Below, one piece after another: positions 1 through 15,829 of a stretch of 64,000 bases of DNA. Below the pieces are notes generated by a model, which saw only the letters and a program-made list of their open reading frames with translations, made no database searches and had not been told where the DNA came from. The stretch lies in the NCBI GenBank assembly GCA_009103225.1, contig RHPI01000797.1, positions 54,542 through 118,541 on the forward strand. The letters are read 5' to 3'. This stretch comes from Chlorokybus atmophyticus. Lineage: Eukaryota > Streptophyta > Chlorokybophyceae > Chlorokybales > Chlorokybaceae. How positions within the stretch are numbered: the stretch's first letter is position 1; every line of letters begins with the position of its first letter. The position numbers and the translations under genes were made by a program.

Positions 1-81
1 GGTCACTGGTACCCGACACAACATTAACAACATGTTGGGTTACTGGTACCCGACACAACAACTGACACACAACACAATTAG
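1..81. repeat. Intronic direct repeat with GGTACC core
   Basis: Two imperfect copies of a unit containing ACTGGTACCCGACACAACA lie at about 5-24 and 42-61. They sit directly upstream of the first visible splice acceptor of the Snf2 gene, so they are probably intronic. The gene continues to the left of the window. Confidence 0.5.
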
Positions 82-1360
82 GTGGAGGAGTTGCTGAAAG
101 TGATGCACCCTTCCCTCCCGCCGTTGGTGAGGGCGTGCGGTAAGTTGGAGTTGCTGGACCGCGTGTTACCAAAGTTGTTGGCAACGGGACACAAGGTCCT
201 CCTGTTCTGCACCATGACGAGGGCGCTGGACCTACTCGAGGAGTACCTGCATTGGAAAGGGTGAGAGAGACGAGGATGTTTGGGTGTGTTGGGGGAGTTG
301 TTGTGTCGGGTGAAGTGAGGGGTATGATGCGCTGTTTTGATGAGTCAGTGTGCGGGCAACGGTGCCAAGATGCGGCTAATAAGCACCCACGCTCGCGTTG
401 TTGTGTTGCTGTGTGCGCGTTTGAGTGCGCATGCAGCTGTGCATGACTGCGAAAACATGTGTATGTTTGTGGTAGTATCAAGTGTCTGAGGCTTGACGGC
501 GCGACGGCGGGCGATGAGAGGGGTCCGATGGTGGCGCGCTTCAACGCGGTGTCCACATCAGCAGGTGATGATGTGCCGGAGTCGGTGTTTCTGCTGAGCA
601 TTCGTGCGGGTGGCGTCGGGCTCAACCTGCAGGCGGCTGATACGGTCATCATATACGACACCGACTGGAACCCGCAGGCAAGGAGAACGCTGTGTGCGTG
701 TGCGTGTGCGTGTGGTGGTCTTGTTGTGGCCGTGGAGTGATGTTGAAGTTGTGTGCGCTACTCCTGCAGATTGATCTGCAAGCCCAGGCGCGAGCCCACC
801 GCATTGGTCAGACTCGGGATGTCCTAGTCTTGAGGTACGCTGGGCGCGTGTGTAATCGTTCATCAGCACACGCGCCCAGACATACTTGCACACACAGACA
901 GACACGGGCACGCATGCAAACACAGTACGGATAGTCATACAGGACGCGCGCGCGCACTCGCACACGCGCAAGCGCATGCACGCACACACACACATGGTGC
1001 ATGTCACGCAGGTTGGAGACAGTTGGGACTGTCGAGGAGCAGATCCGCGCGCGTGCCGAGCGCAAGCTGGCGGTCGCCGACAAGAGCATCACCGCGGGCT
1101 TCTTTGACAACCACACCTCCGCCAAAGAACGCCAGGTTGGGATTGTGGAATTTGACACAAACACTCCTTCATGACATACACACTCAAACTCGATCTCACA
1201 CAGGAGTATCTGGAGGCTCTCCTGCGTGATGCCAACGCAGACGGGAGCGCACTCGGGGCCGGCGATGTTGGGGCCGAGGGCGTGCGCGGGACAGCACTCA
1301 ATCGCCTCATCTCTCGCGGGCGGGAGGAGTTTGAGGCCTACGAGCGTATGGATGAGGAGG

Positions 1361-1414
<54 letters not shown>

Positions 1415-2496
1415 GTGGTTGTCACTCGCGGTTGGTTACTGATGAGGAGATGAGTCAAGTGTTAGCGGAGTTGAGAGGTTCTTTGGAAGAGGATGAGAAG
1501 GGCAAGGAGGGGGAGGACAAGGAGAACGAGGAGGACAAGAAGGATGATGAGGAGGAGTTGGGTAGGGGCAAGCGAGTGAAAGGAAAACGTTGGTATGCGG
1601 CTTACGAGGAGCATCTAGCGGATGCGAGGTTGCTACCGAGAAAGGAACGGCTTCCTGCTTGTGCTTCAGCGAAGGAGAAGCCAAAGAAAAAGGCCAACCC
1701 GCCCAAGCCTGGAGCGCCTCCGAGGAAAAGAGGCCGGCCGCCAAAGCAAAAACCTGTTGAGGTTATTGAAGTGGCTTCTGATGAGCCTCCCAGCAAGCGT
1801 GTTTGCGTGGACCAAGTTGGAGCGAGTCAAGAGCCTGAAGGAAGCCAGTTGGGAGTTGGTGCTGGGGAAGTGAGGGAGAAGGTGGAGGGAGGGGAGCTTG
1901 TTGAGGCTGTTCTGCCTGCAAGAACCGCTTCTCAAGCAGAAGAGAAGGCAATATGTATGGAGAATGGAGTGCCTGCTGGAGATGAAAAGAGTAGTGTCAG
2001 TGTTAGTCCTGAGGCTACTACGCCCTTAGTTCTAGCTTTTGAGGAAGATGAGGAAGACGCCGAGAAGATAGAAGCCAAAGCTGCAGAACACAGCGAGAAG
2101 CCCGAAGGCCAAGAAGCCAATCTGGAAGCGCTGCCTGCCAATAGTCGGCTACCACAAGTTGAGGTAGAAGGCAAACCTGAAGCAGTGAGTGATAGATGCG
2201 AAGCGCAAGATGAGGAGGGAGCGCACGCCACGCCTCCTTGCGTGAAGCGGCCGCGGTTTTCGCTCAACTTGGCTTCCGGCGAGTCCAGTCTGGATTCCAG
2301 AGCCATGGGTGTGGTGGACCTCACAGTCAGCACCCACTTGGGGCAGTGCAATGGCACCCCCGTTTCCGCTATCACATCTCGCTCCGCTCTGGCTTCCGCT
2401 TCCCCCGCTCTCACATCATCCAAACCGGTACCCGAGTTCATCGCTCGACTTAATGCTGTGCTTAGCACTGGAGGCTCGAGCAATAAGCAGAAGTGA
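82..2496 (+). CDS. BRM/SYD/MINU-type SWI2/SNF2 chromatin-remodelling ATPase, 3' part (5' end outside window)
   Basis: This is the C-terminal half of a Snf2-family ATPase, the motor of SWI/SNF complexes. Inferred exons are 82-260, 476-677, 770-834, 1012-1135 and 1204-2496, all in phase, giving about 620 residues. The helicase C lobe is clear: [29 protein letters not shown], the arginine-finger stretch [19 protein letters not shown], and [17 protein letters not shown]. It is followed by a SnAC-like piece (SITAGFFDN, then EYLEALLRD) that I associate with plant SYD/MINU proteins rather than ISWI. The tail is long, acidic and lysine-rich; it holds a 17-asparagine run (AAC repeat, about 1363-1413) and an AT-hook (RKRGRPPK, near 1723-1746). 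No bromodomain is visible. The intron after 677 appears to use a GC donor (CAG|GCAAGG). It converges with ISWI. The subfamily assignment is from memory. Confidence 0.88.
1363..1413 (+). repeat. (AAC)17 trinucleotide repeat coding for poly-asparagine
   Basis: Seventeen uninterrupted AAC codons lie in the last exon of the Snf2 gene. The run is pure at the DNA level, so length variation between individuals is likely. AAC/CAA/CAG-type runs also occur in the CEP350-like gene at the right end of the window. Confidence 0.9.
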
Positions 2497-3149
2497 CGAT
2501 TGTGTGTCTTGTGTCGGTTGTGTGCATTGAAGAGTTGAACTATTTTTGCCTTAGGTAGTGGTTAGCTATTGGTGGGCAGCTGTTTGTGCAGTTGCGCGTG
2601 AGTCAGGTGGGAGTGTACATGAAACGGTTGTTTCCGCCTGCTGCACTTGCATCTTGACAACGTCATGTTGTCACCCCGCCTATTGCGTAGATGCTGGACA
2701 AGCAGATGCACGCGGCATAACCTTTCCCGGTTGACCTTGCAGAAAGCGCACAACCTGTTGCCACTTGGGCTATGGTGTCGTATGTGCAACATGGTTGACA
2801 GTCCCTTGACAGTAGGCACATGCAAGTCCAAGTCGCAGTCTATATGCATTCAGATATAATCTTGGATTGCCAAGGGAGTATCCTACATACAGCACGCTAA
2901 TGTAATGTACAGCCTCACATACTAGCACCAACTACCGCTGCTCATTTGCAGCAATGCAGCAACAGCATCGTTGCCCAACAACACAGCCAACACAGCAACA
3001 CAATCTTGCCCACGACCTCGCAGCGCCCGCAGCCTTGCATGCCGGCTGTCAAGGGGTCCCAACCAACGGCGCCAACAAGCAAGAGCCCTACAATGCATGC
3101 AAAACCACTGTGCCACGCCACTCCAAGATGGAGAAGTCCTCTGTACAAA
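2497..3149. other. Intergenic DNA between two convergent remodeller genes
   Basis: This stretch separates the stop of the Snf2 gene from the stop of ISWI and so should hold both 3' UTRs and poly(A) sites. I see no convincing ORF or RNA gene. A canonical AATAAA is not obvious; plant and algal poly(A) signals are often divergent. Confidence 0.6.
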
Positions 3150-8272
<5,123 letters not shown>

Positions 8273-8544
8273 CGCCGCCGCCGCCGTCCCCAACGACCCC
8301 TGCAAAGCCCCACCTCACCAAACCCTAATTCAAAAACCCTAATATTCAAACTGCGATGCGACTTCCCGCGCAATAATCGGTTCAGTGCAGGTTCAGCGTG
8401 TGCTGAACATTCTGTTCGCGGTGACGGGGCTAAGGGCGCTGCGTTACGTGTGACGCAAGCTTCAGTGTGACTGTTCACATTGTGAGCAACAACCTACATT
8501 ACATGCACACTTCCACCACCGCCCACATGCTTCAGCGCTGAGGC
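8273..8544. promoter_or_regulatory. Putative bidirectional promoter, ISWI / D2HGDH
   Basis: Only 272 bp separate the ISWI ATG on the minus strand from the first in-frame D2HGDH ATG on the plus strand, so both 5' UTRs and promoters must share this space. No clear TATA box is visible. The assignment rests on gene geometry alone. Confidence 0.4.
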
Positions 8545-11332
8545 ATGTGGGCGGTGTCGCCGCTGAGGCGGCCGGCGACGTGCGCGTGGCGGACCAGGTG
8601 GTGGCCATGGACAGTGTCGTGCAGTGCGCCTGCCTCCACCACCCCCTCGGACGCAGCGGGCAGGTCGAGGGGCAGCAGTGTCTGGGACCTTTCGGGCGTC
8701 AGCCGCGGCGGCGGCGGCGGCGCAGCTGCAGGTATACCAGGCCACACGAGCCAGGCTCTCCTGCAGCGGCGCGGCGCCATGACGGCGGCGGAGCAGGCAG
8801 GCGTTAGCCGCGATTCTCGTTTCGCCCACTTGCAGCCGGAGGACGTGGCGTACTTCAGGCAGGTGGACCTTGCGTTGCGTTGAAGCAAACCTTAAGTATA
8901 GGCGCAGTTGTGTGATGTTCCTCTATGTATTATGATCATGCTTGGCATATTGTTATATAAATGGTGCTAGCATCCGTTTTCCTGCATTCGTTTGCTGTGG
9001 TAGCATGCAACTTGCATTGCCAGTGCGCCCCACTTTGTGTTTTAAGTTTCCACGCACAAGCAGGGCTCTTTGAGTACAGTTGTTGCTTTGTTGCAGAGGC
9101 CAATTCTTTGAATCGAAGCATCCGTCGCTATATTTTTGCAATGCTGTGACCTTTATATTGAGGTGCGGCTACTGATGCGCAGGAAATAAGAAGCTGACAA
9201 GACGTTTGTCGTCCAGGGGCTTGTTGGGTGATTCTGGTGTCATAACGGATGCCGACGAACTCAGCCCATTTAACAACGACTGGATGAACAAGTATCATGG
9301 CAAAAGCCAGATTGCATTGCGCCCCAAAACCACTGAGCAGGTGCGGGAGCGAAATTGTGGGGCATGGGAGTATTCTTTACTAGACCATCATGACTGGATG
9401 CTACTGCAGCGTAGCATGACTGGATGCTACTGCAGCGTAGCATGCATGTGAGATAGACAACTAAACATTGCATGTGGCTATGCAGTCTACTAGTAGCAGG
9501 TTCGCTGACATAACACTTCTTCGTGTCTTGGCATGTTGCAGGTCTCGGAGATCATTGCCCATTGTAGCCGGAGAAGGTGATTGTCAGATTGCTCATTGTG
9601 ACAATCATGCTGCTTGCAAGCCCCCTTTTATGCGAAGCATATCGTGACTGCAGACTGGCAGTCGTGCCGCAGGGAGGCAATACTGGCCTTGTTGGCGGTA
9701 GCGTTCCGGTGTTTGATGAGGTGAACTTACTGTTGTTGGCATGTGTATGTACGTCGCACGTGGCACATTGTCTGACTGTGCAGCAACCTTTCCACTGCAG
9801 GTTATTCTGTCAACCAGTGGCATGGATAGTATCCGGAGTCTTGATCAGGTAAAGCCGCTGGTGCAAGTATTTGCACTTGAGTTTTTGATAAAGATGTGCT
9901 AGTAGAACTACCAGCACATCGACAACAGCTGCCAGGAAAGGGCACGAGTCTCAACATATGACGTATCAGGTCTCAGGCATTCTGACTTGCCAAGCCGGTT
10001 GCATTCTCCAAACCCTTGATGATTATCTCTCGGATTACGGGCTTATGATGCCAGTGAGCTTTGGAGCAAAGGGAAGCTGCCACATCGGCGGAATGGTCTC
10101 AACCAATGCGGGAGGAGTGCACTTTCTGCGCTATGGCTCGCTGCATGGAACCGTTATAGGTAAACTAATGTTTGTGTTATGGTTGGAATGCTATGCACTG
10201 TAGTATGTACAGATCTGAAGCCATGTTGGCATGCATTGCAGTTGGTCAGCCAGCACGCACGCACATGCACGCACGCTCGCGCGCACGCAGCGGAAACTGG
10301 CTCGCACGTATGAACAGCACCACACCTGGCGACACACGCACACACCCTCCCTCTCACACACACGCACGCACGCACGCACGAGGTCACACACACGGCGACA
10401 CACATATGCCTAACGCCTTGACATATGCTGCAGGGCTGGAGGTTGTGCTGGCCGATGGCAGAGTGTTGGATCTGCTAAGCACGCTAAGAAAAGACAACAC
10501 AGGGTACGACCTCAAGCAGCTGTTCGTCGGTGCCGAGGGCACTCTCGGCATCGTGACTGCTGTGTCCATTCTGGCAGTCCCAAGACCTGTTTCGCGCGAG
10601 CTAGCCTTCCTCGCATGCCCAACATATGATGCCGTGCAAGCAACATTTGTCGCAGCGCGGCAACATCTTGGCGAGGTGCTGTCCGCATATGAGTTTATGG
10701 ACAGGGAGGCCCTTGACCTAGCTGTCACCCACCTTGATGGTGTACGTGACCCGCTGCCGGAGACTGAGTCCCCGCTTTACGTGTTGGTGGAAAGCAGTGG
10801 AGCTGATGAGGCTGGCAACATGAGAGCGAGGATGGAGCGGTTCCTTGAGGCAGCCATGAGTGAGGGACATGTTGTCGATGGCACCATCGCGCAAGATGAC
10901 ACGAAGGCGGGTGCGCTGTGGCGCATGCGGGAGGAGCTGTCCGTGGCATTGGTTAAGGCCGGTGCGGTGTACAAATATGATCTCTCATTGCCGATCAAAG
11001 ATATATATCCATGCGTGGAGGCGATTCGCGAACGTGTTGGCTCGGAAGCAACTGTTGTTAGTTATGGGCACTTGGGCGACGGCAACTTGCATCTAAACGT
11101 GTCGCTACCCGCATATAGTGATAGCGTGTTTGCCCGAATCGAGCCGTTTGTGTTTGAGTGGGTTGCGGCCAGGCGCGGCAGCGTCAGTGCAGAGCATGGG
11201 CTCGGCCTCATGAAAGCCAAGGCGATTCACTACTCAAAACCCCCGCAGGCAGTGGCCCTGATGAAGCACATGAAGGACATGCTGGACCCTCACGGGTTGT
11301 TGAACCCTTATAAGGTGCTGCCACCCTCCTAG
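8545..11332 (+). CDS. D2HGDH: D-2-hydroxyglutarate dehydrogenase, mitochondrial FAD enzyme
   Basis: FAD-linked oxidoreductase that converts D-2-hydroxyglutarate to 2-oxoglutarate and passes electrons towards ubiquinone via ETF in mitochondria. Visible pieces, in order: an Arg/Trp-rich N-terminus starting at 8545 (possible mitochondrial presequence; an internal ATG at 8779 is the alternative start); [32 protein letters not shown] (about 9228-9290); VSEIIAHC (9541); the FAD-binding PCMH loop [16 protein letters not shown] (about 9661-9708); [13 protein letters not shown] and [18 protein letters not shown] (about 9967-10120). The last exon (about 10435-11332) has [37 protein letters not shown] (metal/substrate site), SAEHGLG and the C-terminus [10 protein letters not shown]. 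The boundary between exon 1 and exon 2 (8834-9210) does not join cleanly with a GT donor. A GC donor (CAG|GCAGGT) or an AAG acceptor near 9190 would fix the frame. Confidence 0.93.
10240..10412 (+). repeat. CA-rich alternating purine-pyrimidine tract in a D2HGDH intron
   Basis: This intron is dominated by CACGCACG, GCACGCAC and ACACAC units, with GCGCGCACGC inside. Similar tracts occur in introns at 860-1000, 14400-14480, 53560-53620, 60540-60680 and 61470-61580. They are noncoding by position, between the exon ending near GTVIG and the exon starting LEVVLADG. Confidence 0.7.
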
Positions 11333-13008
11333 CGTTTAGAATTAGGGCGTAGTTGTATGATGTACAGTTGCATAACATCACGGTGTATATGTCAAAATAC
11401 AGTTGAAGCTCAACTCCTGTGGTATCCTACGCTATGCAGTATGTTGATTGTGTATCGACAAGTGCAGCATATCAGGTGCGCCGTGTCGTGTGTTGCACTC
11501 GTGCGTTCTGCCTGGGTGTTGCAGACCAGCAATTATGTTGTGTGCACAGGAAAACAGATTGATCAAGCAAGCAATAGGTGATCATGGCAGCAATAAACAA
11601 TAAACAACAATAATAGCAAAGCATAACTGGATGGTTCGAGCCGCTAGGAATCTAAAACTTAATGGCACACCTAAGCACAGGTAGAGGCGACCGCAGTTCG
11701 CAAGATTCCCAGATGGCGCACTGATGAAGCAAGCGCCACACGTCAGCAACTGCCAGTGTGGCATTGCCGGGGATGGACTCGTGAATCGCTTGCAAGTGCC
11801 AGATGCTACAATTATGCGCACTATAAACAGCAAGGCAAAGAGGTAGCAACTGCTAGCATGCAGTGACAGAGGCTCCGTCACTCAGATACTATACATAGGG
11901 TATAGGCTGATTTGAGTAGCAGATGCAAAGGTAACGAAGGAGTACAAGCAAACAGGCACACAGGCACATAGCACAGCAGAGCAAGCAGAGACAGGGCAAG
12001 GTAGGGCTTTATTCCAGCAGGTGCATACACACTAACTATATGCTTAGCTAAGTGCGTTCGTGCAAGTGGGGCGGGTGAGTAGGCAGGGCAGTTGGGCAGG
12101 CAGCAAGCACCGCAACCTATAGCAACAGGTGCTGAGGGTATATGAATCCATGATAACACACTATGCACAAAGTTCAATTCAACAACACATTATGCATAAA
12201 GGCCAACTCAACAACACCCACATCACCACACAAACTGTTCACGACACCACATCTAGTCTACATAGCCTTCACCACAAATGCACCATACAATGTCATACAG
12301 CAATACTGCATAAGAAAGTCACATATGTTAGCAACATAACGTGATTGCAATTGTCAAAATCATGCACGCAATACATTTACAAGTGGTAAAGTTATTGTTG
12401 CCAAATGCATGCTTACTAATTTACAAACATATGTTATGGTATCATCAAGTGCTCAACGGACACAAGTTTGTATGCTTCGTTTATTGCGGCGCATACCAAA
12501 GATACCGAAGTTTGCTAGACGCGCACAAGTGAAATTGACAAAACATGTTGAAGTTATGGATTTGAGATATTGTTTGCACACTTTTCCTTTTATTACTTAT
12601 ATGGCGTAAGTATAACATAAATATCACATTTTGTTATTACATATACAATAGTTTACAATTTCAGTTCGCTTTCTATCACATTCAGTTGCGATACAAAGAC
12701 CAATAACCGTGATCTTAATTAACAACAATGCCCCCCTGCGTAATGAACTTCAGACTCACTCCCCCCCCCCTTTCCGATTAAAGATTTCTCCCCACAATAT
12801 CGGGGGAAGGGCACCATGTTCGACGGGCGGCACTGTTTATGGTAGCACGATAATTTGATATCATGCTATATAACAATATGTTACAATTCAATTGGTCGAT
12901 GACAACCCGTTTATTTATAAATAAACCGCTTTGATATATTACCAAGCATAATTCATGGATAAGCAATGCATGAACAGCCTTCTTGATAACGGGGGAGGGA
13001 GGCGCGGC
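11333..13008. other. Intergenic, AT-richer stretch; one possible terminal exon on the minus strand
   Basis: No recognisable gene. On the minus strand 11652-11849 an open frame reads AIHESIPGNATLAVADVW and ends at a TAA/TAG-bounded stop. Its composition looks codon-like, and it might be the last exon of an unknown gene, but I cannot find convincing partner exons. From about 12120 to 12960 the DNA becomes AT-rich with short palindromes (for example TTTATTTATAAATAAA near 12910), unlike the gene-bearing parts. Confidence 0.4.
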
Positions 13009-13107
13009 GGGGGGGGGGGGNNNNNNNNNNNNNNNNNNNNNNNNNNNNNNNNNNNNNNNNNNNNNNNNNNNNNNNNNNNNNNNNNNNNGGGGGGGGGGGG
13101 GGGGGGG

Positions 13108-13145
<38 letters not shown>
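13009..13145. other. Assembly gap (68 N) inside a poly-G tract
   Basis: Ns fill 13021-13088 and are flanked on both sides by long G runs (13009-13020 and 13089-13145, broken by a single A). The gap is almost certainly a homopolymer failure, and its true length is unknown. Translations here (poly-Gly or poly-Pro) are artefacts. Confidence 0.95.
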
Positions 13146-13149
<4 letters not shown>

Positions 13150-13507
13150 TCCTGCCTTAATAGTTGTTGAAAACTTTGTAACAGACGTTGTAACAATATG
13201 ACATGAAAGTTGAGAAATGACATGAAAAATGAAACTGTTACTTGAAGTTGCTGAATTGGTGTGAGAAATGCCGACTGGAGCGAACGGGTTCTCTTAAACC
13301 CTGTTTGCAACCCGATCTTCCAACCTCAGTCGGTTCAAGCCGTAGTTCTCAACATGCAACCCAACAGGCAGTTACGTTGACCGTGTTGTCTAGGGCTTGG
13401 TTAGGGTTCAGCTTGTCGGCATTGTGGCTAACGTTGTCGTCGTGGTCGTCGCCGTTGTCGCCGCAAACGGTGTGCTTGAACGACAGAAGCTTTTCGAGGC
13501 GGCCGCC

Positions 13508-14737
13508 ATGGACGTGGACGCCATCGCCAAGGCGTTCGTGGAGCACTACTACAGCACGTTTGACGGCAACAGGTGAGTGCCGCTCAGGCCAGGCTGGGAC
13601 GCTAGGGCATATCACATGGGCGAAGCCAAGCAGGCAGACTCTGGTTCGGCTTGCACCAGCACACCAGTTGTGCCGCATCTAGGCTGAGCTTAATAATACA
13701 CGATCTATTGGGTTATTTTGCGGGTCGTCACTGTTCGTTGGGGCTTGCTGTTGGGCCATTTCATCTGTGTTTGATGTGCAGTCAACCTGAACATACTAGT
13801 TGATGCATTCCATGACACGATGTGTGCATACATGCACATGCACACGTGCCCAACTTGCTAGCACTCCGTTTACATTTTGTGACTTTTGTCATCTTTTGGA
13901 TGCATTATACAGCGTGCACGTGTGACTTGCATGCTCAACGTTTTACACGGAGAGCATAGTTATGTGCCGTTGAAGAGGACACAAGTTCAGAGAGGCCATG
14001 CATTTCCTACAGTTCGCCTTTGCTGAACTACATTGTGTAGGTCACTCAAATTATCTGAGCGTTGCATTGTACCTTGAGTCATGGTTGTAAGCCCGTGCAA
14101 GTCATCTTGTCTGCATGAGGTGGTTGATATTTCACAAGTCATCTGACAAGTTGTGTCGTGCAGACCAAATCTGCAGGCGCTGTATCAAGAGCACAGCATG
14201 CTCACGTTTGAGGGCGAGAAGTTTCAGGGCCCGGCGGCAATCGCAGCCAAGCTAACAGGCCTTCCGTTCAAGCAAAGTCGCCACACTATATCGACCATAG
14301 ACTCGCAGCCCTCTGGCCCACAAGGAGGACTCCTCGTGTTTGTGTCCGGCAACCTGCTCGTTGATGGCGAAGAACGACCGCTCAAGTTCTCACAGGTGTG
14401 TGCGTGTGCATGTGAGCATGTGTTCTTGCATGCACGCATGTGTGCTCGTGTTCGCATGTGTGTGCCTGTTTGTGTGTGCGCGCGCGTGCATGCTGGCCAG
14501 ACCTACGTATGGTTCACATTTATGTAACAGCTTACTTGATTAACACACAATGCATAGTGTGTGTTGACTTGAGATTGCCATGCAAGCACTGTGCACTGCC
14601 ATCCCTCAACGCTTACTTGCTCATGGTTGTGCGACCAATTGACATGTCTGTTCCTCGGGCAGGTGTTTCACTTGATGCCTGCTCAAGGCGGGAGCTACTT
14701 TGTCTTCAATGACATGTTCCGCTTGAATTACGCTTGA
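13508..14737 (+). CDS. NTF2: Nuclear transport factor 2
   Basis: Three exons in phase (13508-13572, 14164-14395, 14663-14737) give a 123-residue protein, the usual NTF2 length. The start ATG lies in GCCGCCATGG and opens with MDVDAIAKAFVEHYYSTFD. Family landmarks are FVEHYYSTFD, LYQEHSMLTFEGEKFQG, IAAKLTGLPF, HTISTIDSQPSG, GGLLVFVSGNLLVDGE, LKFSQVFHLMP and SYFVFNDMFRLNYA. NTF2 is a homodimer that binds Ran-GDP and FG nucleoporins and returns Ran to the nucleus. Intron 2 starts with a GTGTGTGCGTGTGCATGTG tract. No other NTF2-linked domain (for example the RRM of G3BP) is present, so this is the small transport factor itself. Confidence 0.96.
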
Positions 14738-15514
14738 TCCCTGCTCAAATAACCCCGCTAGGCATTATCTTGTTGTATAGTCATTTGCAGTCGTTTGCAG
14801 GCACCTGCTGAGCAGCAGCATTGTACTTGCTTGAGTGTGGCCAGCTACTGTTTGCTCCATATCTGTTTGTGGTGATATGGTGAGGTTGTAACGCAATGTA
14901 GCGGTGTATCTTGTTCAGCGTGTTGAGCAACTACTATTATGCAAGTATATAAAGATTTCCTAGTTGTACACCCATGCAGCTACCTGTGCCGTGTCATTAT
15001 GCATGCAATGCATTCGCTGATAATCTTATCTTGTTGCTCATCACCTAATAGTGGTTTGATATCATGGCAGCAGCAGCTCCCACAGCCCTTGCATGAATTG
15101 TGTATGTCCTACATCTGTTCTGAGTACTTGTGACGTGTGCACTTGCTTGCAAATGTCATTCTTCATCTGCTGTAAACCCTACGATAATACCACAAACTCA
15201 AACAATTGATGACAACAAGTCTGTTACAGCACGGGCGTTTGTCCGGCTTTGTAATGTCACACCATGCCCACCATACAACACCACACATTACTACATTGCA
15301 CTCTTTACACAACTACACACGATTTTGTTCTGCATTTTCTGTACACTACCATACACATGCTTGCATGCACAGCAGCTACACCGTCGCTGCTGAATCAACT
15401 CACAAAAGGTACAAACAATCAATAATCAACAACCAACCAACAACCAACAACCAACACTAGGAAGGTACAACCAAATCCTTAGGTGCTGCAACACCCGCTT
15501 GGCCTGCATGTTGT
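14738..15514. other. Intergenic DNA downstream of NTF2
   Basis: I see no gene. Near 15405-15455 there is a tandem AACCAACAACC-type repeat. ORFs on the plus strand are Thr/His-rich translations of simple sequence and are not supported. Confidence 0.6.
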
Positions 15515-15829
15515 TCAAAAGCATTGGGTGTTGGAGTGCATAATGGGACAATGTTGCCGTCTTGTCTGACCGTTGTCGCGCATCAAAGGGACCATTTGCT
15601 GCAGCAACTGCATTTGCTGCTGCAGCTGGGCGTTGGTGTTGGCCTGCTCTTCTTGTACGCTTGCCAATTGTTGCGCCATGGCTTGCTGACCCTCAACCAA
15701 TTGCTGAAGGACATGACCAACCTGTGGCTGCGCAGGCCACGCCTCAAACACTTCCGCAATATCATCAAATGCGTCTCCCGCTGTGCGTAATCTCTGAGCA
15801 ATGTTGGGAGGTGGCTGCTGCCCAGCCAT
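15515..15829 (-). CDS. Hypothetical glutamine-rich coiled-coil protein or exon (104 residues)
   Basis: The ORF begins MAGQQPPPNIAQRLRTAG at an ATG (15829). It continues with an amphipathic stretch (FDDIAEVFEAWPAQ, then HVLQQLVEGQQAMAQQL) and a heptad-like Gln-rich helix (NAQLQQQMQLLQQMVPL), which would form a coiled coil. I do not recognise the family. A good acceptor (GTAG|GTCGACAGGC) lies just upstream, so it may be an internal or last exon of a longer minus-strand gene with 5' exons around 15990-16250. Codon use is plausible for coding sequence, but nothing confirms expression. Confidence 0.45.
   Translation of the reverse strand: MAGQQPPPNIAQRLRTAGDAFDDIAEVFEAWPAQPQVGHVLQQLVEGQQAMAQQLASVQEEQANTNAQLQQQMQLLQQMVPLMRDNGQTRRQHCPIMHSNTQCF

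Noticed and set aside
11634-11662. GGTTCGAGCC, a possible tRNA T arm
   Set aside because: No cloverleaf can be built around it.
12939-13310. Poly-proline or poly-glycine proteins across the N gap
   Set aside because: They are translations of the G homopolymer and the Ns, with no other coding evidence.
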